Source: Archilochus colubris (lineage: Eukaryota; Chordata; Aves; Apodiformes; Trochilidae). Taken from it: a stretch of DNA of 64,000 nucleotides. This document shows positions 12,521 to 24,500 of this stretch, piece after piece (position 1 is the stretch's first letter; each line of letters begins with the position of its first letter). The notes beneath the pieces are model-generated. The model had not been told where the DNA came from. It ran no database searches and saw only the letters and a program-made list of their open reading frames with translations. The stretch covers positions 128,724,792 through 128,788,791 of the forward strand of contig CM041084.1 in NCBI GenBank assembly GCA_023079485.1, written 5' to 3'. Both the position numbers and the translations under genes were made by a program.

Positions 12521-15500
12521 GTTTTAATCCCTTCCAAGGTAAAACAAAGAGATGGTAACCCTGGCAAAATGATTTGGAGAAATGAGGAATGCATGTGTTG
12601 GATTCTGTATGAAAACCTTGCTCTCAAACTTGCAAAATTCAATTTTCGGCCTGTTGTGATGGAAAGAATATTTTTGCTGTGATTAAAGTCGCCCAGACCA
12701 TGGTGTAGGGCAGCTTTCCTACAGCCAGTACCCACTCCACTCACAGCATCATTGTGGAGGCCCCACTGCAGCTGTCACAGTGCAGTGGAGAGGTTTGGTG
12801 GGAGGTGGTTGGCCTCCATATCCTTAAAAAAGGCCACCACCACCTTGAAAGGAAGTTTGATTTCGTTGGTGCTTCTTCTGTGAGCAACTGTAGGAGATAA
12901 CAGTGAAATGAAAGAAAGCCATCTGTAGTAAAACAATGATAAATGGTAAACATGCCTCAACATAAAACCCTACTTCAAAATGAGACATTTGTAGCAGGGT
13001 ACACATAGGCAGTGCAGGGATGCAGAGGCTGAAGGAGGTCAGTGGGCACTGTCAGAAATGGCAGAGGCTCATCTCTGAGAGCCAGGAACACAATAAGAAA
13101 TGGAAGGTGGATGCTTTTCTGGTTAGCACGTTTTTCTCTGGGGAAATGTAGTGCTCTGAGGTGTAACTCTGATTCTCAAGTTTTTTGTTGTAGAGTTTTT
13201 TTGCTTAAACTCATTACTCATTCCTGGACAAGGTTAATGAACTTTTAATGGGAGAGTCTCATCAGTGAAATAGTGTGATGGTGTGATGAGAGAAAGCAAA
13301 GAAACAGTGAACAATGATAGCAAGGCATCTGCCAGCTTTAGGATTGGCAATGATGAGGTCTGTGAGAACTGACTTCTGTTGGGTGGGAGATCATATTTGC
13401 AGGAAGCCTTGGTGAAAATTCAACTTCTTCACACAACTGCCTTTTCTCCTGCATTCAGTGGGATTCTCTGTAATGGCCCTTGGGCATTAGCTGAATGCAT
13501 TCAGGTAGTTAGCATTCAAAAAATATAGTATGTATGAGGAATGTTTCACTTCAGTAAACTCAGACTCACCAGCTGAACATGGTTTTATACAAGCACTCAT
13601 AGAACAGTACAATCTGTTAATAGAAGAGGAAAATCTGTTTTCTTTCTCCTTCTTACATATAATATCTCCACCTAATCAACAGCTGTAATGCTTGCAAATT
13701 TCCAGAGCCTTCTGGCTTAGATATTTGGGATATAACATCACTTTTTAAATATTAGTTTTTGGTTCTGTGCATACTAAATGTGTTAAATCTAAAAGACTTC
13801 CATCTGGGGAAAAAGGAAGGCAACGTACCATTAATAACCCAGCTGCAATCCTCAAATTCTCTGTCCCATGCATATACCCTAAAAGGTAGAGAACAGAAAT
13901 AGGAGCACATCTGCAAGTAATAAAATGTTTCCTTCCGTATGTCAGTTACTCATCGCTCTTCTGTCTGAGTTTCAACCAGCCATGGCAGACATTCCTTCTT
14001 CACGGCTCCTCACACCAGCTTTCTTGGCTTCATCCACATGGCATAAAAGTCTGTCATGTCGTACTCCTAAATCATCCCCACATATTGGGAGGACTGACTG
14101 TAGCAGCAGCACTGGAAAAGTGAATGGCTATTACAGGGCACTTTTTACGTTATTTTTTTAAATTAAGTGTGCCATCCTTTCCAATCCTTATTGTCTGAAG
14201 ATTGTTTTCAGTTTTTACCATAGTAATTTGATGAACAATTGGTGCCTTTCATGAGATGATAAGTCAGAAAAAAACTTTGTTTTGTTTTCTCTCTCATTTA
14301 ATGTTAGAATGAGGGTTTTAAAAAATATGCTGAGTGATCTAAATTTATTTAATTTGAAGTAATTTAAAATATAAGCTTTGTTTAAATAAAGACTCTGAGA
14401 TTTAAATTTTGACATACAACTGGTGTGGGAATATCTTTATCTAGTTCTTAATGGGTGCTAATCTACACTGCATCCAGGAGATTTAGATTTATGCCAGCCT
14501 AGTCAATAACCAGACAGGAATCAGTGATCATTGGCATGTAGCATGTGAAGTATTTAGGTCACAGGATTTTGTAGCATTATATTCTTGGAATAAAAACGTA
14601 AGTGGGATAACAATGACGGACGAGAATGCAATCTCTGTCAAGAGGTAACGAGCAGTTTTTGTGGCTTCAGGGCCAGATTAAAGGACTGATAACAGAGACA
14701 TCCTTGCCTGGTGTTCCTGCCATTTTAATAGATCTGAAAATAAGGCTGGTACGTAAAAGTGACATGAGGGCCCTCATTTCAATTGTTAGCCATAGGAAAC
14801 CGACCCTTAAATATTTGGCCTTCATAATAAGTACAAATAGATTTATGGAGCTGGAATTTGCAAAGTTGTTTTTTTTTTCCTTCCTTCCAAGCATATTGAA
14901 GTGCTAGTACAGACCTTTCTCTGTCCAAGCCTACTGAAAACAGACTTGTTTTTCCAACTTATCTTTTGTGAACACCCTGGAAGTAGTCCACAGGCTGCCA
15001 TGGGTTCCCAGCTGACAGGCGAGAAACATTTCTAGAGCAAATATTAAACCTCATTTATTTTTACATAGCATAAAATTGCAAAGCATGGCTTCAGTACTTG
15101 ATATGCACTTAAGCACCATGAAGTACTTTTAAATTTTCATTAACCATCTCTCATTTCCCTAAGCTTAATCTTCATTGTATTATTTTTAATGTTTGTGCTT
15201 TTTTTTGTTGACTGCTGGGCTTTTTTTTTTCATTCTTAACCTTTAGTTCTCCGGTTTTCATTCTTAGTGGCCCCAGGCAGCTTTGTGTGAGCAAAAAGAG
15301 GTGCAAGCTGTGGGTGTAGAGTGGGTGCCTTTACCCCAAGTCATCTGGCCAGCTTGCAGAGAGTCATTTTGGGGACAGTACAATGCATTTAGCTATGCAA
15401 ATGCCTGGGGATCTTTAAGATAAAATGCTTCTTTGTGCCTTTGGTTTGAGAGAGTGCTCTCTGGATGAGAATCATTTCTAGTGGAAACAGGCTGAAACAC

Positions 15501-15611
15501 AGGGTCTGGCCAGAGAAGCTGCAGAGTATCTTCCTCAGGTGAAGCTTGATATTTGATCTGATTTTATTTGGGGTTCACTATACCCTGTATTTCTCCCCAT
15601 AGTAAGTGTTG
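12521..15611 (+). other. SDC2: SDC2 intron 1, unique sequence
   Basis: Intronic DNA between two CR1 fragments. No exon or recognised repeat is visible. The block at roughly 14.62-14.83 kb is balanced in composition, unlike its AT-rich surroundings, and open on both strands. It resembles no protein I know and is at most a candidate conserved noncoding element. Confidence 0.65.
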
Positions 15612-15706
15612 TACTGGATTTGTTGGCCCTGCTCTGGCAGGGGAGGTTGGACTAGATGATCTTTCGAGGTCCCTTCCAACCCCAAGGATTCTATGATTCT
15701 ATGATC
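15612..15706 (+). mobile_element. CR1 LINE, short 3' end
   Basis: A roughly 95-bp CR1 tail on the plus strand. It has the characteristic 'ggttggactagatgatc' and 'cccttccaaccc' blocks and ends in two copies of ATTCTATGAT (15689-15705), the CR1-type 3' microsatellite used for target-primed reverse transcription. It is an extreme 5' truncation inside SDC2 intron 1. Confidence 0.92.
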
Positions 15707-18385
15707 TGTAAGACTGTAGGGAATAATTTTCTCATTCTGATGGAGTTGTGCCATCCACAGTACTAGAAATTAAATAATGTTTCACATTGTATCCTTTTCA
15801 TCCCAAGAATAAAATACAATGGATGCCCAAATTGCTGCTGAAAACTACCCAGGATTTTCTTCCATTTCTATTCCTCTGTTCTCATCTGGTTTCAATCTTG
15901 AGAACATCTCAGCATAGCTAGAAATGAAAGCTTTTGGCAGCTGAAAAGTCATAATTCATTGAAATAAAGGGAGTGAATATGATGGTGGGGAGCCTGGCTG
16001 ACCAGGCACTTGCAGCTTGGGCTGGGTTGGATTAGCTGCTCAGTTGCCTTACAAAAACTGAATCTTTAGAATAGTCAGGAACAATTTCTGTCTTTTCTAA
16101 CTCCTGTGAGACTCAAAAGAGAAAAAAAAATGGGGTTGTTTATTTTGGAGGGAGGGTGTTGTTTGGGGTTTTTATTTATTTAATTCTACTACTAAGTTTG
16201 CTTCTTATATAGAAAGAAGTGGGAAATGGCCTAGGGAATAAATTGATTGTTAAGTTCATATTTTTATTCAAGACGAAAAATAACATTTGCAAACTCAGGC
16301 AGTTTCTCAGCTGTTACCAAATGCTATTGGCAGTTTCCATAGTTTAAAAAAAATCTCCAGATAGGTCTTCAATTTTTTTTTCCCAGCTTGGCATTGGGTG
16401 ATATTTACTTCTTCTTTCACCTTTTGAATATTGTATGCTTTTTCTATACTCTTTGGCAGCCACCTGCATTTCCTTTTAAATATGTTTTGTCTTTTTTCCT
16501 GCCTGATATTGAGGAGTGGGTTGTTGTGTACCACAGTTATGTCAGAAAGTAAAATGGGGCAAAATGGCTTGGTCCATTGTGGCAGCCTGATCAACAGCAG
16601 GATATTTGTCCCGTGACAGGGAGATGTTTTCCTCTACAGAAAGTCTCAGCTGCTTCTTAATTACAATACCACCCTTATACACCTACTGCTGTACTTCAGG
16701 CCTTCCTTTGGAGACATCTTTTAAAGGAATTAAGGAACTTGGTGGTGACCAGACATTGTCTCCGATTTCTGCTTTGGATTGCAGCCAGTTCCAGGCAGAC
16801 CGTGTGAACCAGCAGCAGCAGAGGAGAGCAAGCCTTTTGTAAACCTGTCATAAAAACAGGGCTTTTCCCTCTACAAATCCCACAGGTAAAAGCTGCCATA
16901 GCAAGAGTAGACTTTGACCCAGTATCATGTTGTTTTTCTATTCCTCTGTGGAAGAAAAACAGCATAGTGCTATTTTAGTTTAGAGCTGTTGAGAGAAGCA
17001 TTAAGTACCCCCAGTGCAAAGGTCTTTTACTCTGAAATACTCTAATAATCAGGATGGCCTTTCTGCCTTTTGTGAAGAATCATTTTTTAGTTAGATCAAA
17101 CTGAAGACCAGTTTTTTGCTGTTAAATAGCTTAGAACTGGAATATGTTGCCAATCCTCTCCCCCCCACCCCCCCAAAAAAAAGTCACAAACATCTTAAGT
17201 GATATTTTTTAGATCTCTGGGGGGAAAAATAACTTTGGAAAGTCAGATATGAGTCTTTGGATAGAGGAGTTAGCCCTTTCACAGTTTGGTAACCCTTCAG
17301 AAATTCTATAGTGAATGTTATGTAGAATAAAAGGGCAATCAGTGCTGTGCAGTGAAAGTAAGGTGGAAACCCTTGTGACTCAGAGCAGCAGTTTTGGGCA
17401 CTTATGTGAGATATAGAAATGATGCATTTTGGTATAGCATTTTGATTTTTGGCTTAAGATCCATTTGCAATTGTCATACTTTTTTCAACAGGTTGTGACA
17501 AATAGGTGTTCACAGTAATGCTGGTAAAAGGAACAGTAGTAATAATAGCAGATACCTTCTCAGTCAGTGGAGATACATGGCTTCCATTAGATGGTTTATG
17601 CTCTGTTGAAAAAGCACAAGCAGCTGTGGAGGAAGACATTTTTTTAGTCTTTCAAAGTCTGAATTGTCAGTCTGAAAAGATGACTGATATGTTTTTCTAT
17701 TATCAGCTCATTTTAGCAGAATCTCTTTTTAGTGGGGAAATAACTGCAGACATAAAAATGTGGTGAAAGTCATTGGAAGTCAAATTACAGCTTGTCGAAG
17801 CCACAGCTACATTTTGGGAGAGATGAATTAATTGGGGAATTGGAGCATTTCGCCTCACCAGAATTTTGGAAATGTGCTGTCTGATCTGGCTGGAAATGTC
17901 ATAATCCTTAATGAGCAGCAGTCTTAGAAACATTTTTATTCTGTAGTCCCAACCAATCGTTCTAATTTCTAAAGAGTTGTGTGTGGTTTGGCTCTATATA
18001 CCTCTAAAGTGTTTTTTGATAAGTGCTCTTGGTGCTTCTTATTTGAGATCAAATGACAGATTTCATGTGACATCTTGATTCCTAGGATTTGGTTCTTTCT
18101 TGTTTCAGAAGCTCTGCAGAGTATACTGCAAATCCTATTTATTCATTCATGCATTGAATGAGATGAAGTGTGATTTGAAGGGGGCTTCCTTCCTGAAGAT
18201 TGGATGGTTTCCTAGTTTTCATTGTGCAGCCTTGGATTTTTTTAACATCTTAGAGAAATATGTTGAATAAACTGAATGTATAAATTGTTCAGTTTGCAAT
18301 CACCAGCTCTGGAAATAGGAATGAAGATTAAGAGACTGCTGCACTGGAGAACTGTTTTAACCATTCCCTCTTATCTGTTTTCCAG
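15707..18385 (+). other. SDC2: SDC2 intron 1, end, with 3' splice site
   Basis: The last part of intron 1. It closes with the acceptor TTATCTGTTTTCCAG at 18371-18385, directly before the syndecan ectodomain exon. Short C/A and A runs (17160-17182) are present. No other gene or repeat is recognised. Confidence 0.8.
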
Positions 18386-18497
18386 AGAACAGATTTGACC
18401 TCTGATAAAGATCTATACCTTGACAACAGCTCTGTTGAAGAAGCATCAGGAGTCTACCCAATTGATGATGATGATTATTCTTCTGGGTCAGGTTCAG
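18386..18497 (+). CDS. SDC2: Syndecan-2, coding exon 2 (GAG-attachment region)
   Basis: This exon encodes 37 residues at the start of the mature ectodomain of syndecan-2, a transmembrane heparan sulfate proteoglycan that acts as a co-receptor for growth factors and matrix. The frame reads [16 protein letters not shown], then an EEASG motif, VYPIDDDD and YSSGSGSG. The Ser-Gly dipeptides next to acidic residues are the glycosaminoglycan attachment sites of the family. The acceptor is TTTTCCAG and the donor CAG|GTGAGA. The exon is 112 nt and ends in phase 1, which fits exon 3 exactly. The signal-peptide exon lies upstream of the window, so the gene is partial here. The run of three SG dipeptides is one more than I recall for mammalian SDC2. 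Assignment to syndecan-2 rather than syndecan-4 or -1 rests on the VYPIDDDDY context and on the tail in exon 5. Confidence 0.96.
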
Positions 18498-21400
18498 GTG
18501 AGACAACATGTCACAATCTACATTTTAAAAGTGTAAGAAGTAATGCACTTGCTTGAGGAAAAGCTGTGCAGATTTCCTTTATAAGCTGGAGATGATGTTT
18601 TCAATCAGCACCATGGGTGCTTGGCTCTCTGTTTACAGAGTACCGAGCATCCCTGCGGGCTGGGTTTTAAATATTAACTTTCTGCTCTGTTCTCTTACTC
18701 CTTTGTTGCATCATTTCACTGCCTCTCTCTGCTTGTCCCTCTGGTTTCTGTGTGGGCCTCTCTGTAGTTTAGAAATATGGATTAGAGAAGGCTTAGTTCT
18801 CCCGTAAACTAAGAAAACATAGCAGCAGCAAACTTCTTTTCTTTTATATGCATTCAGATTCACATAAACATGGTGTCCATTCCTTTTTTGTTGTTGTTCT
18901 TTTAAATTTAGAAGTCTAGGTACTGCCAAAAACATGACAGGCTGAGGTAATTACATCCATATAGTGAATAAAGAAATTCTTAAACATAACATACTGAGTT
19001 CTCAGACTTAAACACTCATTAGAGGCATGTAGCTAACTCATCATTTTTCAAAAAAACTGTCAGTGAAGCCTCATTATTCATATCTTTTCAAAAGGCCCTT
19101 TTTGGAGTATCTTCTAGAATAACTGGGAGGCTCCAACCATAAAAAATTCAGCGCAGGATTTCGTGGTAGTTCTGGAAGATTAATTTTGTTACTGTTGTGA
19201 GCATTTGCTGAGCTGTTGTGGAAATCCCATTTAATTTCCAAGTGTGTCACGTATTTGTTTGTTAGTGAACTTTTTGTAATTTGTCTGTTGATAAATACAT
19301 ATACTGTGATTTTTTTAAAGGGTGACCTCTTGTAGCACTTTCCCTTGCAAGCCATAGCTGAGCTTTTTCAGTTGGATTTTTGCTTTTCTTTTCTTTTCTT
19401 TTTGGAGGTTCAAAGATAAGTTAAAATTAAGTCTGCAGAGGTCCAGTTGTGCTGCTCATCCACTCTTGGCATCTGGGTAATACCCTGCATTTTGGGAGTC
19501 CTCCATGGGGGCAATTTGATATTCCAATGTGATCATGGGCTTAATTGAATCTCCTTGCTGTAGACTTCTTTGTGGGGAAACCTGACATTCAATTTGAAAA
19601 TAAAATAAAAAATAAAAAATTAACAAGTCAGTGATTTCATCCAGTTCCCAAGGCTGTCTAAGGAAAATTCTGATCCCTGAGAAAATTGCACTTTTGGTCA
19701 GAGTGCCATTCTGTCATGTCTTCAGATGTTGGTGACTTTGTAAGCTTCAGGAGAGGAGATAGGCTGACAATAAAGAGCAATATGGGGAATGGTCTGGTTT
19801 TGTTGGGTCTTTTTTTTTAAATCTATCCATGGAGTTTGGCTGTTTCTAAAATGGAGAATTCAAAATGCAGTCCTGTTTTTGAAGTGGAAAGGACTATACA
19901 ACAACTGGCTTCAGATTTTATTAACCCATCTCAGTGATAAAAGGGGGCCAGAAAGGACAGAAACTATTTCTAGACTGCACCAACAGTAATGTCTTGGCTT
20001 TCTCTTCCCTCGTTTCCTCTTCTCAACTTTGAGTCATGGATGGAAGATGAAGTGTATAGCATGCACTCCTGCTACCTCTGCCAATCTCTGTTTCTTTAAA
20101 AGAGGAAAGCAGGAAAAATCTCACAGTAGACCCAAGACTAGCTGGATGGCCTTCAAGAGAGGTCGTGTGACAGTACCAAAATCTAATACTTTTTAACAAG
20201 AGAAGAACTCTTAAGCCCAAATAATCTTCTAAGCAATCTGTGAACTCGGTTTTATGCACTTAAGAAAAAATGTCAAGAGGGAAACAAATTAGCATCCCCT
20301 TGACCCTACTCATCCTATACTTACTGCTTTCTCCAGATTATGAAATGGAAAATGTCCTTAGGGTGTACCAATGATCAGTTTTCCTCATAGTATGTTGAAT
20401 GTGTCTTTCTGTACTTGATACTCAGTGATGCAATGTTCCTAGCAGGAAGAGCTTTCCCACTCAAGGGTAGTTTTCTTGCTGTTTCATTCCACTCCAAGCA
20501 AACAGATCCAAGATGACAACATGCTGACTCCTTTCCTTGGTATGGAAATTGCCACCAGGCCTGTGGAGATAAACAGGAATTGTCAGCACCACCATTAATG
20601 CCCTTGCAGGTCTGCAGGCAGCATAAACATGGACAAATGTCACTGTAAGCGTGACACGTTTCAAACTGGAAACTGGCTGAGGGCTTTATCTAAGGAGAAA
20701 AAAAGGTGATGGTGTTCTGCTTTTTTTCTTTCTTTTCATGGCCTCTTTAGTCTTCACATACATTCAGCTGCTGCTGTGTGTTTGCCCTCTTGCTCAGGCC
20801 TAATCCATTGGTCAGTAGATTCCAAAGGAGCTGTGCCTGCTTCCTGAATGTCCTGTATCAATATCAGAAAGTCCACAGTGAATTCATTAGTCCATTGTTT
20901 TCTTCTTGCAGCCTCATTCTCTCAGGAGATGCCTCATTCTGTCATCAGTCTTTTTACTGTAGATGTTGTATAATGCAGAACAACAAGAGTAAAAATAAGT
21001 TTTCCTGCCTGTATACAACCTGAAATTCTTTTATAACTGGTGTTGCTTTTTACTCTGGCATAAAAGATCTTAACTGAGCCCTGGTCATGCAGCTAGCTGG
21101 AAGTAGCTGCTGAATTAGGAAAGCCACCCTCTCTATTAGCTTTATCTACACATTCTTCAGATTCTTACATCTTCTCTTAAGTTACACCTGGTAGACAACC
21201 CTATGCAATATATTATCAGAATCTGATGCAGATTTTTGTTCTTCTTTTCCCTCAGCCTAATGCTTCTCAGTCAATTACATCTTGAGTTCAGATGGTTAGC
21301 TCAGGATGAACTAGGTCTAGACTGACATTGTCTAGGGGACTGTTCTTGGAGGAAAGTTATATTGGTGGGACTGGAGCTCCTCCAAGAAAAGTAAGAGCAG

Positions 21401-23044
21401 CTCTACTTTGGCTCTTGGCCTAATGGGAAGCTGAAGTTACGCTCCAAGGCTGGAAGGCAGTTTTGGAGGCCAGTGGCAGTGTGGTGTGGGGATGGGCCAG
21501 GGGACCATGGCTCTAGGTAGAGGAGGGACAGGTGCTCTGCCAGTTGCTGAACAGGAGCTGGCAGGAGGCAATGGTCAATTCTGGTTGCTTCTGGCCCCAG
21601 TGGCAGTGTGCCTGGCAGGCACTCTGGGCGAGGTGACACAGCCTCTTCTGGTGTGCTTCCCCTCCCATAGTGCAGGCAACACAGCAGGTATTTTTTTTTT
21701 TTGCTTACTAAGGTCCCACTTGCATGTGCCCTTCAGATAGCCTTAGAGCAAGAGATTCTCTTTCCACCAGCTACACTAGTCCCAAGCACTCTTTGTGACA
21801 TTTACTACCTGGTTCTCCAGATCCTTTAAAGTAAAAACCTACTGTAATACTGTTTGCAAGTGATATTTTGTTGTTCTGGACAGAATCTTCAGTATAATGC
21901 AGAATAGTTAGGACTCTTATTTTTTTCAAGGTTTTTTTGGTTCTTTTTCCCCTCCTTAGGTGAGAATTACAAGAGACAACATCCTTGCACTGTCCCCAGT
22001 TATTTCAACTGCAGTTCTCTGTTAGGGCACTGGTGTTAGGTTTACAGTGTCATCTCTGATTGTCTGATGTTTGTTGATAAAAGGTTTGTTGGGGGCTTTG
22101 CATGTGATTGAGGGTGAGATAAGACAGCTAAAAAAATATATCATTCTGGTATGTCACACTGATGGTAGAGATGCAAGGTGTGAAAGAGGTGATGGGTATG
22201 TGTGTGCCCACCTTACGACAAGGTTTCTTGTGGTGGAAGTACTCACAGAGTGCAACGTGCAACAGCAAGAAAACGTGATACCAAAAGATAGAGTGAAATA
22301 ATTTGATTTGTTTGGTAGGAAGAGTTAATCACTGGCTGCTTTGCAAGTGAGAGTGCTAACTAGTGTGGGCTTTTTGTTGTATACAATGATTTAAGCTGGC
22401 ACAGTCTTGATTGCCTGACAAGTTTCCTCAAGCACCAAGAGTGTGAAAGAGCATTTGCATTCCTGTCATCCACAGGGCAGCTACCAGACACATCACTAAG
22501 GGCTACATTAGATATTTCCAATACTACAGCACAATTTAGAGCTATTTTGACTGCTGTGAAGATAGCAGTTGAAGTTTCAGTGGATAAAAAGGCAGTTGTG
22601 TGATGGTCGAGAGTTCTCAACTCTTAACCACAGAGATGGCTATGGATTTAGTGACTGCAGGGTTTTTGCAGTGCCCTCACTAAGAGGGCAGTATGTATTT
22701 GTAGAGGGACAATGGAATTACTACCCTGCATTGTCACTCACACTGACCAAATCCAGAAACTATCCACAGAGACAGTGATATTTTCAAGAGGAAGAACCAA
22801 GCTCTTGTATCAACCATTTTGCAATATTTGTCTTACCAACCTAGTTGGAAGTTATGCCCATGACACTCTGTTGGTTTTTTCTTTTCAAACCTACTTGGAT
22901 TCAGGGAGAGAAGTAGTTATCTTTTTTTTTTTTTTTTTTTTTTTTCCCCTTGCCTTTTAGGGAACATCATACTTTGTAGAATGCCATTTCTGTGTTCTGG
23001 GGAGCATTAGAGAGGAGTTTTTGAATCCTCAGTCATACATACAG
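18498..23044 (+). other. SDC2: SDC2 intron 2, 5' half
   Basis: Intron 2 opens with GTGAGA. The stretch is AT-rich with no recognised exon or RNA gene. A GC-richer patch lies at 21.4-21.7 kb. A run of 24 T at 22922-22945 sits about 100 bp upstream of the CR1 copy. Confidence 0.75.
22922..22945. repeat. Poly(T) tract, 24 nt
   Basis: An uninterrupted T24 homopolymer followed by CCCC. CR1 does not end in poly(A), so this is probably an independent mononucleotide microsatellite and not part of the neighbouring insertion. Confidence 0.95.
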
Positions 23045-24500
23045 GTAATTTGTGGCAGTCTAGAGAAGTCCTCACTGACTGGAAAAGGGGAAACATAACC
23101 CCCATTTTCAAAAAGGGAAAAAAGGAAGATCTAGGGAATCAAAGGCCTGTCGGTCTCACCTCTGTGCCTGGTAAGATCATGGAGCAGATGCTCCTGGAGG
23201 CACTGCTGAAACAGAAGAATAATGGCAAGGTGATCTGGTATAAGCAACATGGTTTCTCCAAGGGCAAATCATACCTGACAAACCTCATGGCCTTTTATGA
23301 AAAGGTCACAACATCAATAGACAAGGGAAGAACAACCAACATCATCCACCTGGATCTGAGCAAAGCCTTTGACACAGTCCTACACAACATCCTGCTCTCC
23401 AAGCTGATAAAACCTGGGATTGGTGGATGGACCTTTTGGTTGAAAAAGAACTGGCTTGATGGCTGCACCCAAATAGTGGCTGTCAATGGGTCCATGTCCA
23501 AGTGGAGGCCATTGACAAGTGGAGTCCCACAAAGTTCAGCACTGGGACCAGTCTTGTTTAACATCTTTGTTGGTGACATGGATGGTGGCACTGAGTGCAC
23601 CCTCAGCAAGTTCCCTGATGACACCAAGCTGTGTGGTGTGGCTGACACACTGGAGGGAAGGGATGCCATCCAGAGGGACCTTGACAGGCTGGAGAGGTGG
23701 ACCCATGCCAAGCTCATGAAGTTCAACAAGACCAAGTGCAAGGTCCTGCATCTGGGTCGAGACAATCCCAAGCACTGATACAGGCTGGGCAGTGACTGGC
23801 TTGATAGCAGCCCTGAGGAAAAGGACTTGGGGGTGCTGGGGGATGAGAAGCTCAACATGAGCCATCAATGTACATGTGCATCCCAGAAAGCTAAATGTAT
23901 CCTGGGCTGCATCAAGAGAAGTGTGGCCAGCAGGTTGAGGGATGTGCTTCTCCTCCTCTACTCTGCTCTCGTGAGACCCCACCTAGAGTACTGCATCCAA
24001 TTCTGGAGCCCCTGTTACAGGAGGGACATGGACGTGCTGGAGTGAGTCCAGAGAAGAGGATGATCAGAGGGCTGGAGCACCTCTCCTGTGAATACAGACT
24101 GAGAGAGTTGGGGTTATTCAGTCTGGAGGAAAGAGGGCTGCAAGGTGACCTTATTGTAGCCTTCCAGTATCTGAAGGGGCCTACAAGAAAGCTGGGGAGG
24201 GACTTTTTAGGATGTCAGGTAGTGATAGGACTGGGGGGAATGGATTCAAACTACAGGAGGGTAACTTTAGATTAGATGTTAGGAAGAAATTCTTCACCAT
24301 GAGGGTGGCAAGATACTTGAACTGCTTGCCCAGAGAGGTGGTGGAAGCCCCATCCCTGGAAATTTTTAAGGTCAGACTGGACAGGGCTCTGATCAACATG
24401 ATCTAGGGAAAGGTGTCCCTGCCCATGGCAGGGGGGTTGGAACTAGGTGAGCTTCAAGGTCCCTTCCAACCCTGAAAATTCTATGATCCTGTGAATTCTG
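23045..24500 (+). mobile_element. CR1 LINE, 5'-truncated copy with RT and 3' UTR
   Basis: A sense-orientation CR1 non-LTR retrotransposon inside SDC2 intron 2. From 23050 to 23778 an unbroken 242-codon frame covers the reverse transcriptase domain. It shows [14 protein letters not shown], then the Q-H-G-F-S-K-G-K-S block, [10 protein letters not shown] (catalytic motif A), S-G-V-P-Q-S-S (motif B; usual form GVPQGS) and K-F-P-D-D-T-K-L (motif C; usual form FADD). A stop follows at 23776-23778, and the rest of the ORF and 3' UTR continue to the 'cccttccaaccctgaaaattctatgatc' terminus at about 24492. The endonuclease and ORF1 are missing. The copy cannot move by itself, although its RT frame is unusually intact. 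Confidence 0.95.
23050..23778 (+). pseudogene. CR1 ORF2 reverse transcriptase remnant
   Basis: The 242-codon open frame inside the CR1 copy. It covers the RT fingers and palm with motif A (FDTV in LSKAFDTV, about residue 109) and a motif C with proline in place of alanine (FPDD, about residue 190). The start codon falls in the middle of the ancestral ORF2, so the methionine has no biological meaning. The protein lacks the N-terminal endonuclease and is truncated after the palm. No promoter belongs to it. It is listed as a retrotransposon pseudogene, not a host gene. Confidence 0.9.

Noticed and set aside
23295..23982. 187- and 148-codon minus-strand open frames
   Set aside because: Shadows of the CR1 ORF2 on the opposite strand.
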